Assembly: GCA_035998495.1 (NCBI GenBank)
Contig: DASYHP010000024.1
Span: forward strand, 239,651 to 303,650
Source: Mesorhizobium_B sp035998495
Lineage (GTDB): Bacteria > Pseudomonadota > Alphaproteobacteria > Rhizobiales > Rhizobiaceae
DNA length: 64,000 nt
Direction of reading: 5' to 3'
Shown here in pieces: positions 14,799 through 22,793 of this stretch. The position numbers and the translations under genes are program-made. Within the stretch, counting starts at the first letter, position 1. Every line of letters starts with the position of its first letter. The notes beneath the pieces were generated by a model, which saw only the letters and a list, made by a program, of their open reading frames with translations, made no database searches and was not told the origin of the DNA.

Positions 14799-16058
14799 AT
14801 GGCAACTGACCCACACCACCTCATCGAGACCGTGTTCCGCATCGAGCAGGCGCGTTTGATTGCGGGGCTGGCGCGGATGGTGCGGGATGTGGGGCTGGCC
14901 GAGGAGCTGGCGCAGGATGCGTTGGTGACGGCGCTTGTCGAGTGGCCCAGGACGGGGGTGCCGGAAAAGCCGGGCGCGTGGCTGATGGCGGCGGCCAAGC
15001 GGCGGGCGATCGATGGGTTCCGCCGCGAGAAGATGCGCAGGGAAAAGCATGTCGAGATCGGACGGGAGCTTGGGGGCGAGGGCGAGAATCCCGTCGAGGC
15101 GATCGAGGCGGCGCTGGACGACGATGTCGGCGACGAACTGCTCGGCCTGATCTTCACCGCCTGCCACCCGGTGCTGTCGGCCGAGGCGCGGGCGGCGCTC
15201 ACGCTGCGGCTGATCGGCGGGCTGACGACGGACGAGATCGCCCGCGCCTTCCTCTCCAATGAGGCGACGGTCGCCCAGCGCATCGTCCGGGCCAAGAAGA
15301 CGCTGCGGGAGGCGGGCCTCGCCTTCGAGGTGCCGCGCGGGGACGAGCGGGAGAAGCGCCTCGCCTCGGTGCTGGAAGTCATCTACCTCATCTTCAACGA
15401 GGGTTATGCGGCCACCGCGGGCGAGGACCTGATCCGCCCAGCGCTCTGCGCCGAGGCGCAGCGGCTCGGGCGCATCCTCGCGGGGCTGATGCCTGAGGAG
15501 GCGGAAGTGTTCGGGCTGCTTGCGCTGATGGAGATCCAGGCCTCGCGTCTCGGAGCCCGCATGGGGCCGGACGGCGCGCTGATCCCGCTACCCGAGCAGA
15601 ACCGCGCCCGATGGGACCAGCTTCTGATCCGCCGGGGTTTTGCCGTCCTGGAGCGAGCCGAGGCGCTGGGCGGCGGGAACGGGCCTTATGCGCTCCAGGC
15701 CGCGCTCGCCGCCTGCCACGCGCGGGCGCGCAAGGCTGAAGACACGGACTGGACGCGGATCGCGGCGCTCTATGACAGGCTGCGCGAGGCCATGCCGTCG
15801 CCGGTGGTCGAGCTGAACCGGGCCGTGGCCCACAGCATGGCCTTCGGCCCGGAGGCCGGGCTGATGCTGCTCGCCGACATCGAAGGGGCCACGGCCCTGC
15901 GCAACTATGCGCCCCTGCCGGCGGCGAAGGGGGATTTCTTGTTCCGCGCCGGCCGGTTGGCGGAGGCGAGGCAGGAATTCGAGCGGGCGGCGGCGCTGAC
16001 CCGCAACGTCCGCGAAAAAACCTTCCTTCTCGGGCGGGCGGCGGACTGCGGCGGCTGA
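14799..16058 (+). CDS. ECF sigma factor with C-terminal DUF6596/TPR-like extension (ECF42 type)
   Basis: 419 residues. Sigma-2 region (RLIAGLARMVRDVGLAEELA, AWLMAAAKRRAIDGFRR), sigma-4 region (LTLRLIGGLTTDEIARAFL, AQRIVRAKKTL), then a long helical extension of about 200 residues (LLALMEIQASR, NRAVAHSMAFGPEAGL) as in ECF42. The extension replaces an anti-sigma factor in this group. Start at 14799 chosen because homology begins just after; an ATG at 14676 overlapping the lysR stop is possible. The likely target, a YCII/DGPF gene, lies upstream beyond the AKR/LysR pair. Confidence 0.9.
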   Translation: MATDPHHLIETVFRIEQARLIAGLARMVRDVGLAEELAQDALVTALVEWPRTGVPEKPGAWLMAAAKRRAIDGFRREKMRREKHVEIGRELGGEGENPVEAIEAALDDDVGDELLGLIFTACHPVLSAEARAALTLRLIGGLTTDEIARAFLSNEATVAQRIVRAKKTLREAGLAFEVPRGDEREKRLASVLEVIYLIFNEGYAATAGEDLIRPALCAEAQRLGRILAGLMPEEAEVFGLLALMEIQASRLGARMGPDGALIPLPEQNRARWDQLLIRRGFAVLERAEALGGGNGPYALQAALAACHARARKAEDTDWTRIAALYDRLREAMPSPVVELNRAVAHSMAFGPEAGLMLLADIEGATALRNYAPLPAAKGDFLFRAGRLAEARQEFERAAALTRNVREKTFLLGRAADCGG

Positions 16059-16067
16059 CCGGCGCTC

Positions 16068-16673
16068 TCAGGCCGCCAGCGAGCGGGCCGTTCCGGAAAA
16101 ACCCTTGAGCAGCTTCGAAAGCTCGGGCTCCTGCACGCGTTCCGCAGCTTCCTTAGGAGAAACCCAGGCGCGCTTGCGCTGGCCCTTTTCCGGCCACTTG
16201 CTGGCGACCGTCTGCACTTCGAGCGGGAATACCGCCACTTCGCAATGCAGGAGCTGGCCCGAGGCCTTGAGCTTGTCGTAGTGGAAGCGGCCGATCTCGC
16301 TTGTGGCGACGCGGCCCTTGAGCCCCGCTTCCTCGCCGGCCTCGCGGGCGGCGGCGTCCCACAGCGTTTCGCCGCGTTCCGGCCAGCCCTTGGGCAGCAC
16401 CCAGCGGCCGGTGTCGCGGCTGGTGATGAGCATGACCTCGACCTTGCCGGAACCCTTGCGCCGCCAGGGCAGGGCGGCCACCTGCCGCGGCCCGCTTTCG
16501 CGCGCGATCTCTTCCGCCGAGGCGGGCTCGGGCGGGGCCAGGTGATCGCCGGGCGCAGGCTCGAACGAGGCGGCGTTCCGCTCGCCGCGGGCCAGGCGGC
16601 GCAGCACGCTGAGGGCGAGATCAAGGCTGATCGCAGGTCTGTCCAACATCCACCCCCAGATACGCCGTGCCAT
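16068..16673 (-). CDS. Nudix hydrolase
   Basis: 201 residues. The Nudix box is complete (GWPERGETLWDAAAREAGEE then AGL), preceded by VMLITSRDTGRWVLPKG. An N-terminal stretch of about 50 residues is outside the domain. Hydrolyses a nucleoside diphosphate linked to another moiety; the relatives with WVLPKGWPE are often called diadenosine/diphosphoinositol polyphosphate-type hydrolases, but the substrate cannot be read here. Start ATG at 16673 (MARRIWGWM). It converges on the sigma-factor gene. Confidence 0.88.
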   Translation of the reverse strand: MARRIWGWMLDRPAISLDLALSVLRRLARGERNAASFEPAPGDHLAPPEPASAEEIARESGPRQVAALPWRRKGSGKVEVMLITSRDTGRWVLPKGWPERGETLWDAAAREAGEEAGLKGRVATSEIGRFHYDKLKASGQLLHCEVAVFPLEVQTVASKWPEKGQRKRAWVSPKEAAERVQEPELSKLLKGFSGTARSLAA

Positions 16674-16803
16674 CACGCACACTCTTGTTCTTGTTGTTCC
16701 TCGCCGTTGGCGATTTTGAGGCGTCCCCATGGGCGATCTCTGTGGGGCGCTCACTTACATATGTGTGCCTCGAACCTCGCGCGGGGCTGAACTGCTTCTG
16801 GCG

Positions 16804-17301
16804 TCAGCCGCGATGATCCTCGGCGATGGGCTTCTGATAGGTGAAGCCCATGTCCCAGGGAAAATAGATCCACGTGTCCTGCGACACTTCCGTGACGAAG
16901 GTGTCCACCAGCGGCCGTCCCTTGGGCTTGGCGTAGATGGTCGCGAAATGCGCCTTGGGCAACATGCGGCGCACCACTTCCGCCGTCTTGCCGGTGTCGG
17001 TCAGGTCGTCCACCACGAGCACGTCCTGGCCGCCGTCGGCCATGATGGCGGGCGACACTTCCTTGAGCACCTCCAGCGCGCCCTGGTCGGTGTAGTCGTG
17101 GTAGGAGGCGACGCAGACGGTCTCGATGAGCCGCACGCCGAGCTCGCGCGAGATGATCGCCGCCGGCACCAGCCCGCCCCGGGTGATGCAGACGATCGCC
17201 CGCCAGGCGCCATTCACGCCCGCGAGCCGCCAGGCCAGCGCGCGCGCGTCGCGGTGGAACTGGTCCCAGGAAACGGGAAATGCTTTCTCGGGGAGGGACA
17301 T
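16804..17301 (-). CDS. gpt: xanthine(-guanine) phosphoribosyltransferase
   Basis: 165 residues. Purine salvage: transfers phosphoribose from PRPP to xanthine or guanine. PRPP-binding signature VLVVDDLTDTGKT is intact, with the ITRGGLVPAAI loop before it and a C-terminal WIYFPWDMGFTYQ as in Gpt. Length matches the family. Single gene, divergent from the methyltransferase at 17481. Confidence 0.93.
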   Translation of the reverse strand: MSLPEKAFPVSWDQFHRDARALAWRLAGVNGAWRAIVCITRGGLVPAAIISRELGVRLIETVCVASYHDYTDQGALEVLKEVSPAIMADGGQDVLVVDDLTDTGKTAEVVRRMLPKAHFATIYAKPKGRPLVDTFVTEVSQDTWIYFPWDMGFTYQKPIAEDHRG

Positions 17302-17480
17302 GCGGACGTTTCCGGGCGGCGCGACGGTGGGGAAGGCTTTCGCTTACGTCATTCGTCCGGCTGGGCGCAAGCCGCCAGGGTCCGGCCCAGGGGGCGCTTG
17401 GCGGCTCTGCGTCCATGGAAGCGGTTCAGTTCGGCGGCGCGATGGGCTAGACCCGCCTCCGACCCACGAGGACAGCGGCA

Positions 17481-18170
17481 TTGGCGGACGCGGCGCAAGG
17501 CAAGAAGCTCGATGAAATCAGGGGCCGGAACTACGACGCGGTGGCCCGCATCTACGAGGAGCTGGCCCATGTCTATTCGCTGGGCCTGATCCGCAAGGCC
17601 AAGCTCGTGGAGCTTCGTTACATCAAGCCGGGCGACCGGGTGCTCTATCTCGGCGTCGGCTCGGGCGAGGACGCACTGGCGGCGGCCCGCGCGGGGGCCA
17701 AGGTGACGGCGATCGACCTCTCGCCGCGCATGGTGGGGCGGCTGCGGGACCGGCTCGCCCGGCGCGGGCTCGACGCCGAACTGATCGCCAGCGACGCGCT
17801 CAAGCACCGGCCCGAAGCGCCTTACGACGCGGTGTGCGGGAACTACTTCTTCAACCTCTTCAACAGCCAGGACATGCCGGTGGTGCTGCGCCATGCCGCC
17901 ACCCTCGTGAAGCCCGGCGGGCGGCTGATGATCGCCGACATGGCCCCGCCCAAGGGTTTCGGTGGCGCGCTGAGCTGGCTTTACCTCAAATTCGGCCTGA
18001 CCTTCTTCTGGGCGCTCCGGCTCGCCGCCCAGCACCCGATCTACGACTACGCGGCTCACGGGCGGGCGGAGGGGCTTGAGACCGAGGCGGTCCATGACTT
18101 CCGCGCGGCGGGCCTGACGCTCTACCGCACGGTGATCCTCAAGCGGCCCTCGGCCGAGGAGCCGGGCTGA
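17481..18170 (+). CDS. class I SAM-dependent methyltransferase, membrane-lipid context
   Basis: 229 residues. SAM motif I is VLYLGVGSGEDALAAARAGA, motif II ends in TAIDLS, and motif III region is LVKPGGRLMIADM. A central hydrophobic stretch (LSWLYLKFGLTFFWALRLA) suggests membrane association, as in phospholipid or quinone methyltransferases. The start is TTG at 17481 with a GAGGAC sequence about 7 bases upstream. The next gene (DUF2156) starts three bases after the stop, so the two are very likely one operon. Substrate unknown. Confidence 0.8.
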   Translation: MADAAQGKKLDEIRGRNYDAVARIYEELAHVYSLGLIRKAKLVELRYIKPGDRVLYLGVGSGEDALAAARAGAKVTAIDLSPRMVGRLRDRLARRGLDAELIASDALKHRPEAPYDAVCGNYFFNLFNSQDMPVVLRHAATLVKPGGRLMIADMAPPKGFGGALSWLYLKFGLTFFWALRLAAQHPIYDYAAHGRAEGLETEAVHDFRAAGLTLYRTVILKRPSAEEPG

Positions 18171-18172
18171 CA

Positions 18173-19219
18173 ATGGCCGGGGGCGCGCTGCGCCGCGGCT
18201 TCGACCGCCTGCTCGACCGGCGGCTCAAGGGGTTGAACGCGGCCGAACTGCCAGCCGAGGACAGGCTCGACGCCTTCATGCGCTTCGGCGATCACAGCCT
18301 CGCCTATTCGGCTTCCGTGCAGCCGCTCCACGCCTGGGGGGGGCGGGACGGCTTCATCGCCTATGGAAGGTTGATGGGGCAGGCGGTGGCGCTCGGCGAC
18401 CCCATCGCGCCGATTGAGGCGCGGGCCGGCTTGCTGAAGAGCTTCATCGCGGCCGCCGGCAGACCGAGCTTCGCAGAAGTGTCGCCGGACGTGGCGCGGC
18501 TTCTGGCCGGCTTCGGCTACCGCGCGACCCAGATGGGCGTGGACACCAGGCTCGATCTCCAGCGCCACGACTTTTCCGGCGGCAAGGGAAAGGCGCTGCG
18601 CTATGCCGAGCGCTGGCTCAAGACCAACGGCTTTGGCCTGGGCGAGATGGAAGAATTCCCCGGCCTGGACGGCACGGTGGCCGAGATGTCGCGCCGGTGG
18701 CGGGAAGGGCGCATCGTCAAGCGCCGGGAGATGGCCTTCCTCAACCGCGGCTTTCCGAAAAAGCCCGAGCCCCTGATGCGGCGCTTCGTGCTGGTGGACC
18801 CGGAGGGCAGGCTCAACTGCCTGCTCTTCATGGACCCGATCGCGCGGGACGGAGAGGTGATCGGCTACATGACCTCGTTCAAGCGCCGCGCGCCGGACGC
18901 TTCGGCTCACGCCGAGATGGGGCTCACCAAATTCGCCGTGGAGCGGCTGAAGGAAGAAGGCCGCGAGAAGCTGATGCTGGGCCTCTCGCCCCTTCTCGAC
19001 CTGCGGCCCAGCGGGTTTCCCGAGTCGCGGGCCTTCCGCGCGCTTCTGCAGGCGCTCTACGCCTCCGATCTCGTGAACCGCCGCGTCTTCAACGTGCAGG
19101 GTCACGCTGCCTTCAAGCGGCGCTTCCACGGCAAGGAAGAGCCGCGCTATTTCGCCTGGGCCAAGGGCTCGCCGCTGCTGCCCTTCCTCGCGACGCTGCG
19201 GCTGAGCAAGGCGTTTTGA
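18173..19219 (+). CDS. DUF2156 (phosphatidylglycerol lysyltransferase C-terminal-like) protein
   Basis: 348 residues, all soluble-domain, built from two GNAT-like halves as in the C-terminal domain of MprF/LPG synthase. Landmarks: GDPIAP with preceding GFIAYGRLMGQAVALGDP, then FGYRATQMG, RYAERWLKTNGFG, SFKRRAPDASAHAEMG and FNVQGHAAFKRRFHG. MprF-type enzymes move an aminoacyl group from tRNA to a lipid; here the membrane flippase half is missing, so the acceptor could be another lipid or a peptide. Tightly coupled to the upstream methyltransferase. Confidence 0.82.
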   Translation: MAGGALRRGFDRLLDRRLKGLNAAELPAEDRLDAFMRFGDHSLAYSASVQPLHAWGGRDGFIAYGRLMGQAVALGDPIAPIEARAGLLKSFIAAAGRPSFAEVSPDVARLLAGFGYRATQMGVDTRLDLQRHDFSGGKGKALRYAERWLKTNGFGLGEMEEFPGLDGTVAEMSRRWREGRIVKRREMAFLNRGFPKKPEPLMRRFVLVDPEGRLNCLLFMDPIARDGEVIGYMTSFKRRAPDASAHAEMGLTKFAVERLKEEGREKLMLGLSPLLDLRPSGFPESRAFRALLQALYASDLVNRRVFNVQGHAAFKRRFHGKEEPRYFAWAKGSPLLPFLATLRLSKAF

Positions 19220-19229
19220 GGCGGGCCGC

Positions 19230-19976
19230 TCAGCCCGCCTCTGCCCGCCCCACCTCTTCCAGCATCGCGCGAATGGCCGCCTCGGCAGAAGCGAGCTTCT
19301 CCGGCTCGCGCGCGCGGACCACGAGCTCGGTCCAGAAGCGGCCATCCTGGTACTTTGGATAGGAGCCGATAATGGTTTCGGGATGCGCCTTCTGGATCTC
19401 GCCCAGCGGACCGCCGATCGTGCCTTCGCCGAAATCGCAAGCGATGGTCGCGGATTGGAGCTTCGCGCCGGCCTCGAGCCGCGGCAGCACATTGTCCAGC
19501 ATGGCCTGGAAGATCGCCGGCACGCCGGCCATGACGAACACGTTCTCGACCTGAAAGCCCGGCGCGAGCGACACGGGGTTGTCGATGTGCTCGGCCCCCC
19601 TCGGCATGCGCGCCATGCGCTTGCGCGCTTCGGTGAAGGGAAGCCCGCGCTTGGCGTAATCGGCCTCCAGCATGGCGTAGGCGCGGTCGTCGTATTCGCA
19701 GGGCAGGCCGAAGGCCTTGGCGATCGAGTCCGCCGTGATGTCGTCATGCGTCGGCCCGATGCCGCCGGTGGTGAACACGTAGCGGAACTTTCCGCGCAGC
19801 GCGTTGACGGCCTCCACGATGGCGTCCTCGTCGTCGGGCACGATGCGGACCTCGCGCAGGTCGATGCCCACAGCCGTCAGCATCTCGGCGAGATGGCCGA
19901 TGTTGCGGTCCTTGGTGCGACCCGAAAGGATCTCGTCGCCGATCACGACCATGGCGGCGGTGACGATTTCGGGCAT
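19230..19976 (-). CDS. CinA-like molybdopterin-binding-domain protein
   Basis: 248 residues made only of the MoCF/CinA N-terminal domain: VVIGDEILSGRTKDRN, VFTTGGIGPTHDDITADSIA, VSLAPGFQVENVFVMAGVP. The C-terminal PncC nicotinamide-nucleotide deamidase domain of full-length CinA is missing, as in many alphaproteobacterial paralogues. Probably acts on a pyridine-nucleotide or related pyrophosphate, but this is inferred from CinA. Start ATG at 19976 (MPEIVTAAM) rather than 20033, which lacks family similarity. Converges on the DUF2156 gene. Confidence 0.88.
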   Translation of the reverse strand: MPEIVTAAMVVIGDEILSGRTKDRNIGHLAEMLTAVGIDLREVRIVPDDEDAIVEAVNALRGKFRYVFTTGGIGPTHDDITADSIAKAFGLPCEYDDRAYAMLEADYAKRGLPFTEARKRMARMPRGAEHIDNPVSLAPGFQVENVFVMAGVPAIFQAMLDNVLPRLEAGAKLQSATIACDFGEGTIGGPLGEIQKAHPETIIGSYPKYQDGRFWTELVVRAREPEKLASAEAAIRAMLEEVGRAEAG

Positions 19977-20157
19977 GGGCGCGGCTCCGCGGACTGAGCC
20001 CGGCGACATAGAGCCCGCAGCTTGCGCCCGCAATGGTGCGCTTTCGTTGAACGCTGCGTCGCGCCCAACGCCGGTATGCGAGCGCGCTGGGCCTCCCTAG
20101 ATTGCACCCGACGCTGCCCGACCATGGGGACGGCGGCCAACCGAAGGAATTCAGGAA

Positions 20158-20757
20158 ATGGCGAAGATCCTCGTTCTCTATTACTCGGCCTGGGGCCACA
20201 TGGAGGCCATGGCCAGGGCCGCAGCCGAGGGGGCGCGGGCGGCCGGCGCGGATGTGACGATCAAACGCGCGCCGGAGCTCGTGCCGCTCGAAGTGGCGGA
20301 GGCTGCCCATTACAAGCTGGACCAGGAGGCGCCGGTCGCCGAGCCGCTCGAACTGGCCGACTATGACGGCGTCATCTTCGGCGTGTCGTCGCGCTTCGGC
20401 GCGATGCCAGCGCAGCTCAAGAACTTCCTCGACCAGACCGGCCCGCTCTGGGCCAAGGGCGCGCTGGTGGACAAGACCGCCACGGTGATGGTTTCCACCG
20501 CCACGCAGCATGGCGGCGCGGAAACCGCGCTGCTCGCCACGCAGGTCTATATGCAGCATCAGGGCATGATCGTGGTCCCGCTGTCCTATGCCTATCAGGG
20601 GCAAAGCGGCAACGACGTGGTGCGCGGCGGCGCGCCCTACGGCATGACCACGACCACCAATGCCGACGGCTCGCGCTTCCCCTCCGAGCAGGAGCTCGAA
20701 GGCGCGCGCTTCCAGGGCGAGCGCTTCGCCCGGATCACGGCCAAGCTGCACGGCTGA
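20158..20757 (+). CDS. wrbA: NAD(P)H:quinone oxidoreductase, type IV (WrbA flavoprotein)
   Basis: 199 residues. FMN-binding start AKILVLYYSAWGHMEAMARA, the GVSSRFGAMPAQLKNFLDQT phosphate-loop region, then TQHGGAETALLA and GGAPYGMTTTTNADGSR, all characteristic of WrbA. Two-electron reduction of quinones, protecting from redox cycling. The start ATG follows GAAGGAATTCAGGAA. It is followed 88 bases later by an alpha/beta hydrolase on the same strand. Confidence 0.96.
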   Translation: MAKILVLYYSAWGHMEAMARAAAEGARAAGADVTIKRAPELVPLEVAEAAHYKLDQEAPVAEPLELADYDGVIFGVSSRFGAMPAQLKNFLDQTGPLWAKGALVDKTATVMVSTATQHGGAETALLATQVYMQHQGMIVVPLSYAYQGQSGNDVVRGGAPYGMTTTTNADGSRFPSEQELEGARFQGERFARITAKLHG

Positions 20758-20845
20758 GGCCTGCCCGAACCCGAATGGGCGCTTGCCGGGAGCGGCGAGC
20801 GCCCCAGCTTGGGGGATCGCGCGAACGGTTGCCGGCCGGAGGCTC

Positions 20846-21868
20846 ATGTCCGCTTTCTCGACGCTTTCCAAGCTCGCCGCCGGCGCCGGGCTCGTCGGCG
20901 GCCTCGCCGCAGCGGTGCTCGCCGGCAAAACGCGGCGCATCACGAAGATGGCCGAAGAGGCCGTGCCGCCGCCCGGCCGCTTCGTGGACGCGGGCGGCAA
21001 CCGTTTTCATGTGGTGGAGCAGGGTGAAGGGCCGCCGATCCTCTTCATCCATGGCCTTGGGGCACATCTCTTCCACTTCACCCATCCCTTGTTCGATCGC
21101 TTGGCCGGCTTCCGGCTGGTCGCCTTCGACCGAGCCGGCTCGGGCTATTCGACGCGGGCGAATGGCGCGACGGGCGGCCTGGCGGAGCAGGCGCGGCAGA
21201 TCGCCGGACTGATGAGCGTGCTCGGACTGGAACGGCCGCTGGTGGTCGGCCACAGCCTGGGCGGGGCGATCACGCTCAAGCTCGCGCTGGATCATCCGGA
21301 CGGGGTGGCGGGGCTCGCGCTGCTCTCGCCGCTCACCCAGCCCATGGACGAATTGCCGCCCGAACTCCGCGGTCTCGACATCCGCTCGGCCCTCCTGCGG
21401 CGGATCGTGGCGCATACGATCGCGGCCCCCTTGGGCATGCGGCAGGGGCCGTGGGTGTTGGACGCCGTGTTCGGACCCCAGAAGCCGCCGGCGGATTATG
21501 CGATCGCGGGCGGCGCGCTGGCGCTTTTGCGCCCCTTGCACTTCATCGGCTCATCGATGGACGCCGTGGCCTTCCGGCCTGAGATGCCGGAGCTTTCGCG
21601 CCGACTGGGCGAGATCAAGACATCCGTCGGCATCCTGTTCGGCACGGCCGACCGGCTGCTCGACCACCGCCAGCAGGTGCAGCCCCTGCAAGGCCAGATC
21701 GCCGACCTTGAGGTCGAGCTGCTCGACGGTGTCGGCCACATGCCGCAATATGCGGAGCCCGAGCGGGTGGCCGCCTTCATCCGGCGCATGGCCGACAAGG
21801 CGTTTCAGGGCGAAGTTGGTGCGGACGACGGGGATCGAACCCGTACGGGCAAGCCCGAGGGATTTTAA
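20846..21868 (+). CDS. alpha/beta hydrolase with N-terminal hydrophobic segment; 3' end overlaps tRNA-Leu
   Basis: 340 residues. A membrane-type N-terminus (LAAGAGLVGGLAAAVLAG) is followed by an alpha/beta hydrolase: FIHGLGAH (oxyanion), VVGHSLGGAI (Ser nucleophile elbow), GTADRLLD (acid Asp) and LLDGVGHMPQ (His). Start ATG at 20846 has CCGGAGG 5-9 bases upstream. The last 17 codons (ending GDRTRTGKPEGF) are antisense to the tRNA-Leu gene, so the natural C-terminus has run into the tRNA. Substrate unknown. Confidence 0.85.
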   Translation: MSAFSTLSKLAAGAGLVGGLAAAVLAGKTRRITKMAEEAVPPPGRFVDAGGNRFHVVEQGEGPPILFIHGLGAHLFHFTHPLFDRLAGFRLVAFDRAGSGYSTRANGATGGLAEQARQIAGLMSVLGLERPLVVGHSLGGAITLKLALDHPDGVAGLALLSPLTQPMDELPPELRGLDIRSALLRRIVAHTIAAPLGMRQGPWVLDAVFGPQKPPADYAIAGGALALLRPLHFIGSSMDAVAFRPEMPELSRRLGEIKTSVGILFGTADRLLDHRQQVQPLQGQIADLEVELLDGVGHMPQYAEPERVAAFIRRMADKAFQGEVGADDGDRTRTGKPEGF

Positions 21869-21901
21869 GTCCCTTGCGTCTACCAGTTTCGCCACGTCCG
21901 C
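21817..21901 (-). tRNA. tRNA-Leu (UAA)
   Basis: 85 nt including an encoded CCA. Acceptor GCGGACG pairs with CGTCCGC; anticodon loop CTTAAAA gives anticodon TAA; a long variable arm (CTCGGGCTTGCCCG) marks a class II tRNA; the T-loop is TTCGATC. The gene overlaps the 3' end of the convergent hydrolase gene by 52 bases. Confidence 0.97.
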
Positions 21902-21942
21902 GCCGGGTGCCGTTCTAGCCGAGCCGAGCGGCGGCTGAAAGG

Positions 21943-22713
21943 TCAGCTTTCACCCAGAAAGCGCTCGGCAGCGGCCTCGGCAAGCTCCGGCGGCACGACA
22001 TGGCCGCCGTCGAACTCGCGGTAATCGACATCGTAGCCGTCGCCGGAAAGCTCGCGGGCGAGTCGGCGGCCGCAGCGCTCGATCGGCAGCACCGTGTCAT
22101 GCACGCCGTGGCTGATGAAGACCCGCGGCCTGCCTTCCAGCCGCGCCGGCGCGGCGAAGCCCGGCGAGAAGGCAAGGACGTCGCCGAAGAGGTCCCCGTT
22201 CATCAGGCCCAGGCAGAGCGCGTAGGAGCCGCCATCGGAAAAGCCGCCCACGGCGACGCGTCGGGGATCGACCGCGAAGCGCTCGAACACGAAGCGCAAC
22301 GCCTCGTTGATATAGGCCACGTCGGGGCCGTAGCCGCCGCGGATGACGTCCCAGGTGTCGGGGCGGCGGGAGTCGGGCGCGAGCAGCAGAAAGCCGTGCC
22401 GGTCGGCTATGGCTTGCAGGAGGGCGAGGCCGTGCGGGGCCGTGCCGCCGGCGCCGTGCAGGCTCAAGGCGAGCGGCACGGGGCGGCTCGCGTCGAGGCT
22501 TGCCGGCACATGGAGCAGCGCGTCGCGGCCGAAGGTGAGGCCCAGCCGGTGCGTGCCGGGGCCGAGCGGTGCGACCTGCGGCGCTGGCAGGGGCCGCGCC
22601 TGCAACGCGCCTTCGGCGGCGCTCGGCTGGGCGCGGGCGGAAAAGGGTCGAAGGATCATGGCTGACGCGGCTCCCCACAAGAAGCGTCGCCGGTTGGGAA
22701 GCCGATTCGGCAT
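21943..22713 (-). CDS. Tat-exported esterase/PHB-depolymerase-like hydrolase
   Basis: 256 residues. The N-terminus NRRRFLWGAASAM then ILRPFSARAQP is a twin-arginine signal peptide. The mature part is an alpha/beta hydrolase: LSLHGAGG (oxyanion), GGFSDGGSYAL (Ser elbow GFSDGG), HGVHDTVLP (Asp) and FDGGHVVP (His). Similar to carboxylesterase/polyhydroxybutyrate depolymerase-like proteins. Start at 22713 gives the full Tat motif; the upstream region up to 22794 is non-coding. It lies just downstream of tctA on the same strand. Confidence 0.8.
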   Translation of the reverse strand: MPNRLPNRRRFLWGAASAMILRPFSARAQPSAAEGALQARPLPAPQVAPLGPGTHRLGLTFGRDALLHVPASLDASRPVPLALSLHGAGGTAPHGLALLQAIADRHGFLLLAPDSRRPDTWDVIRGGYGPDVAYINEALRFVFERFAVDPRRVAVGGFSDGGSYALCLGLMNGDLFGDVLAFSPGFAAPARLEGRPRVFISHGVHDTVLPIERCGRRLARELSGDGYDVDYREFDGGHVVPPELAEAAAERFLGES

Positions 22714-22793
22714 TCGGTCGGAACTCCCACCCGGACGATCAACAGCCCCCGCGGGCAAAGAAGCCGCAACGCGGTCGCGGGTTCCCGTCTGCG

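Noticed and set aside
14685..15167. Minus-strand frame of 160 codons across the sigma-factor start
   Set aside because: Antisense to the well-supported sigma gene and lacking any family motif.
21820..21868. GDRTRTGKPEGF peptide as a functional C-terminal motif of the hydrolase
   Set aside because: It is the translated antisense of a tRNA T-arm and variable arm, a well-known artefactual peptide.
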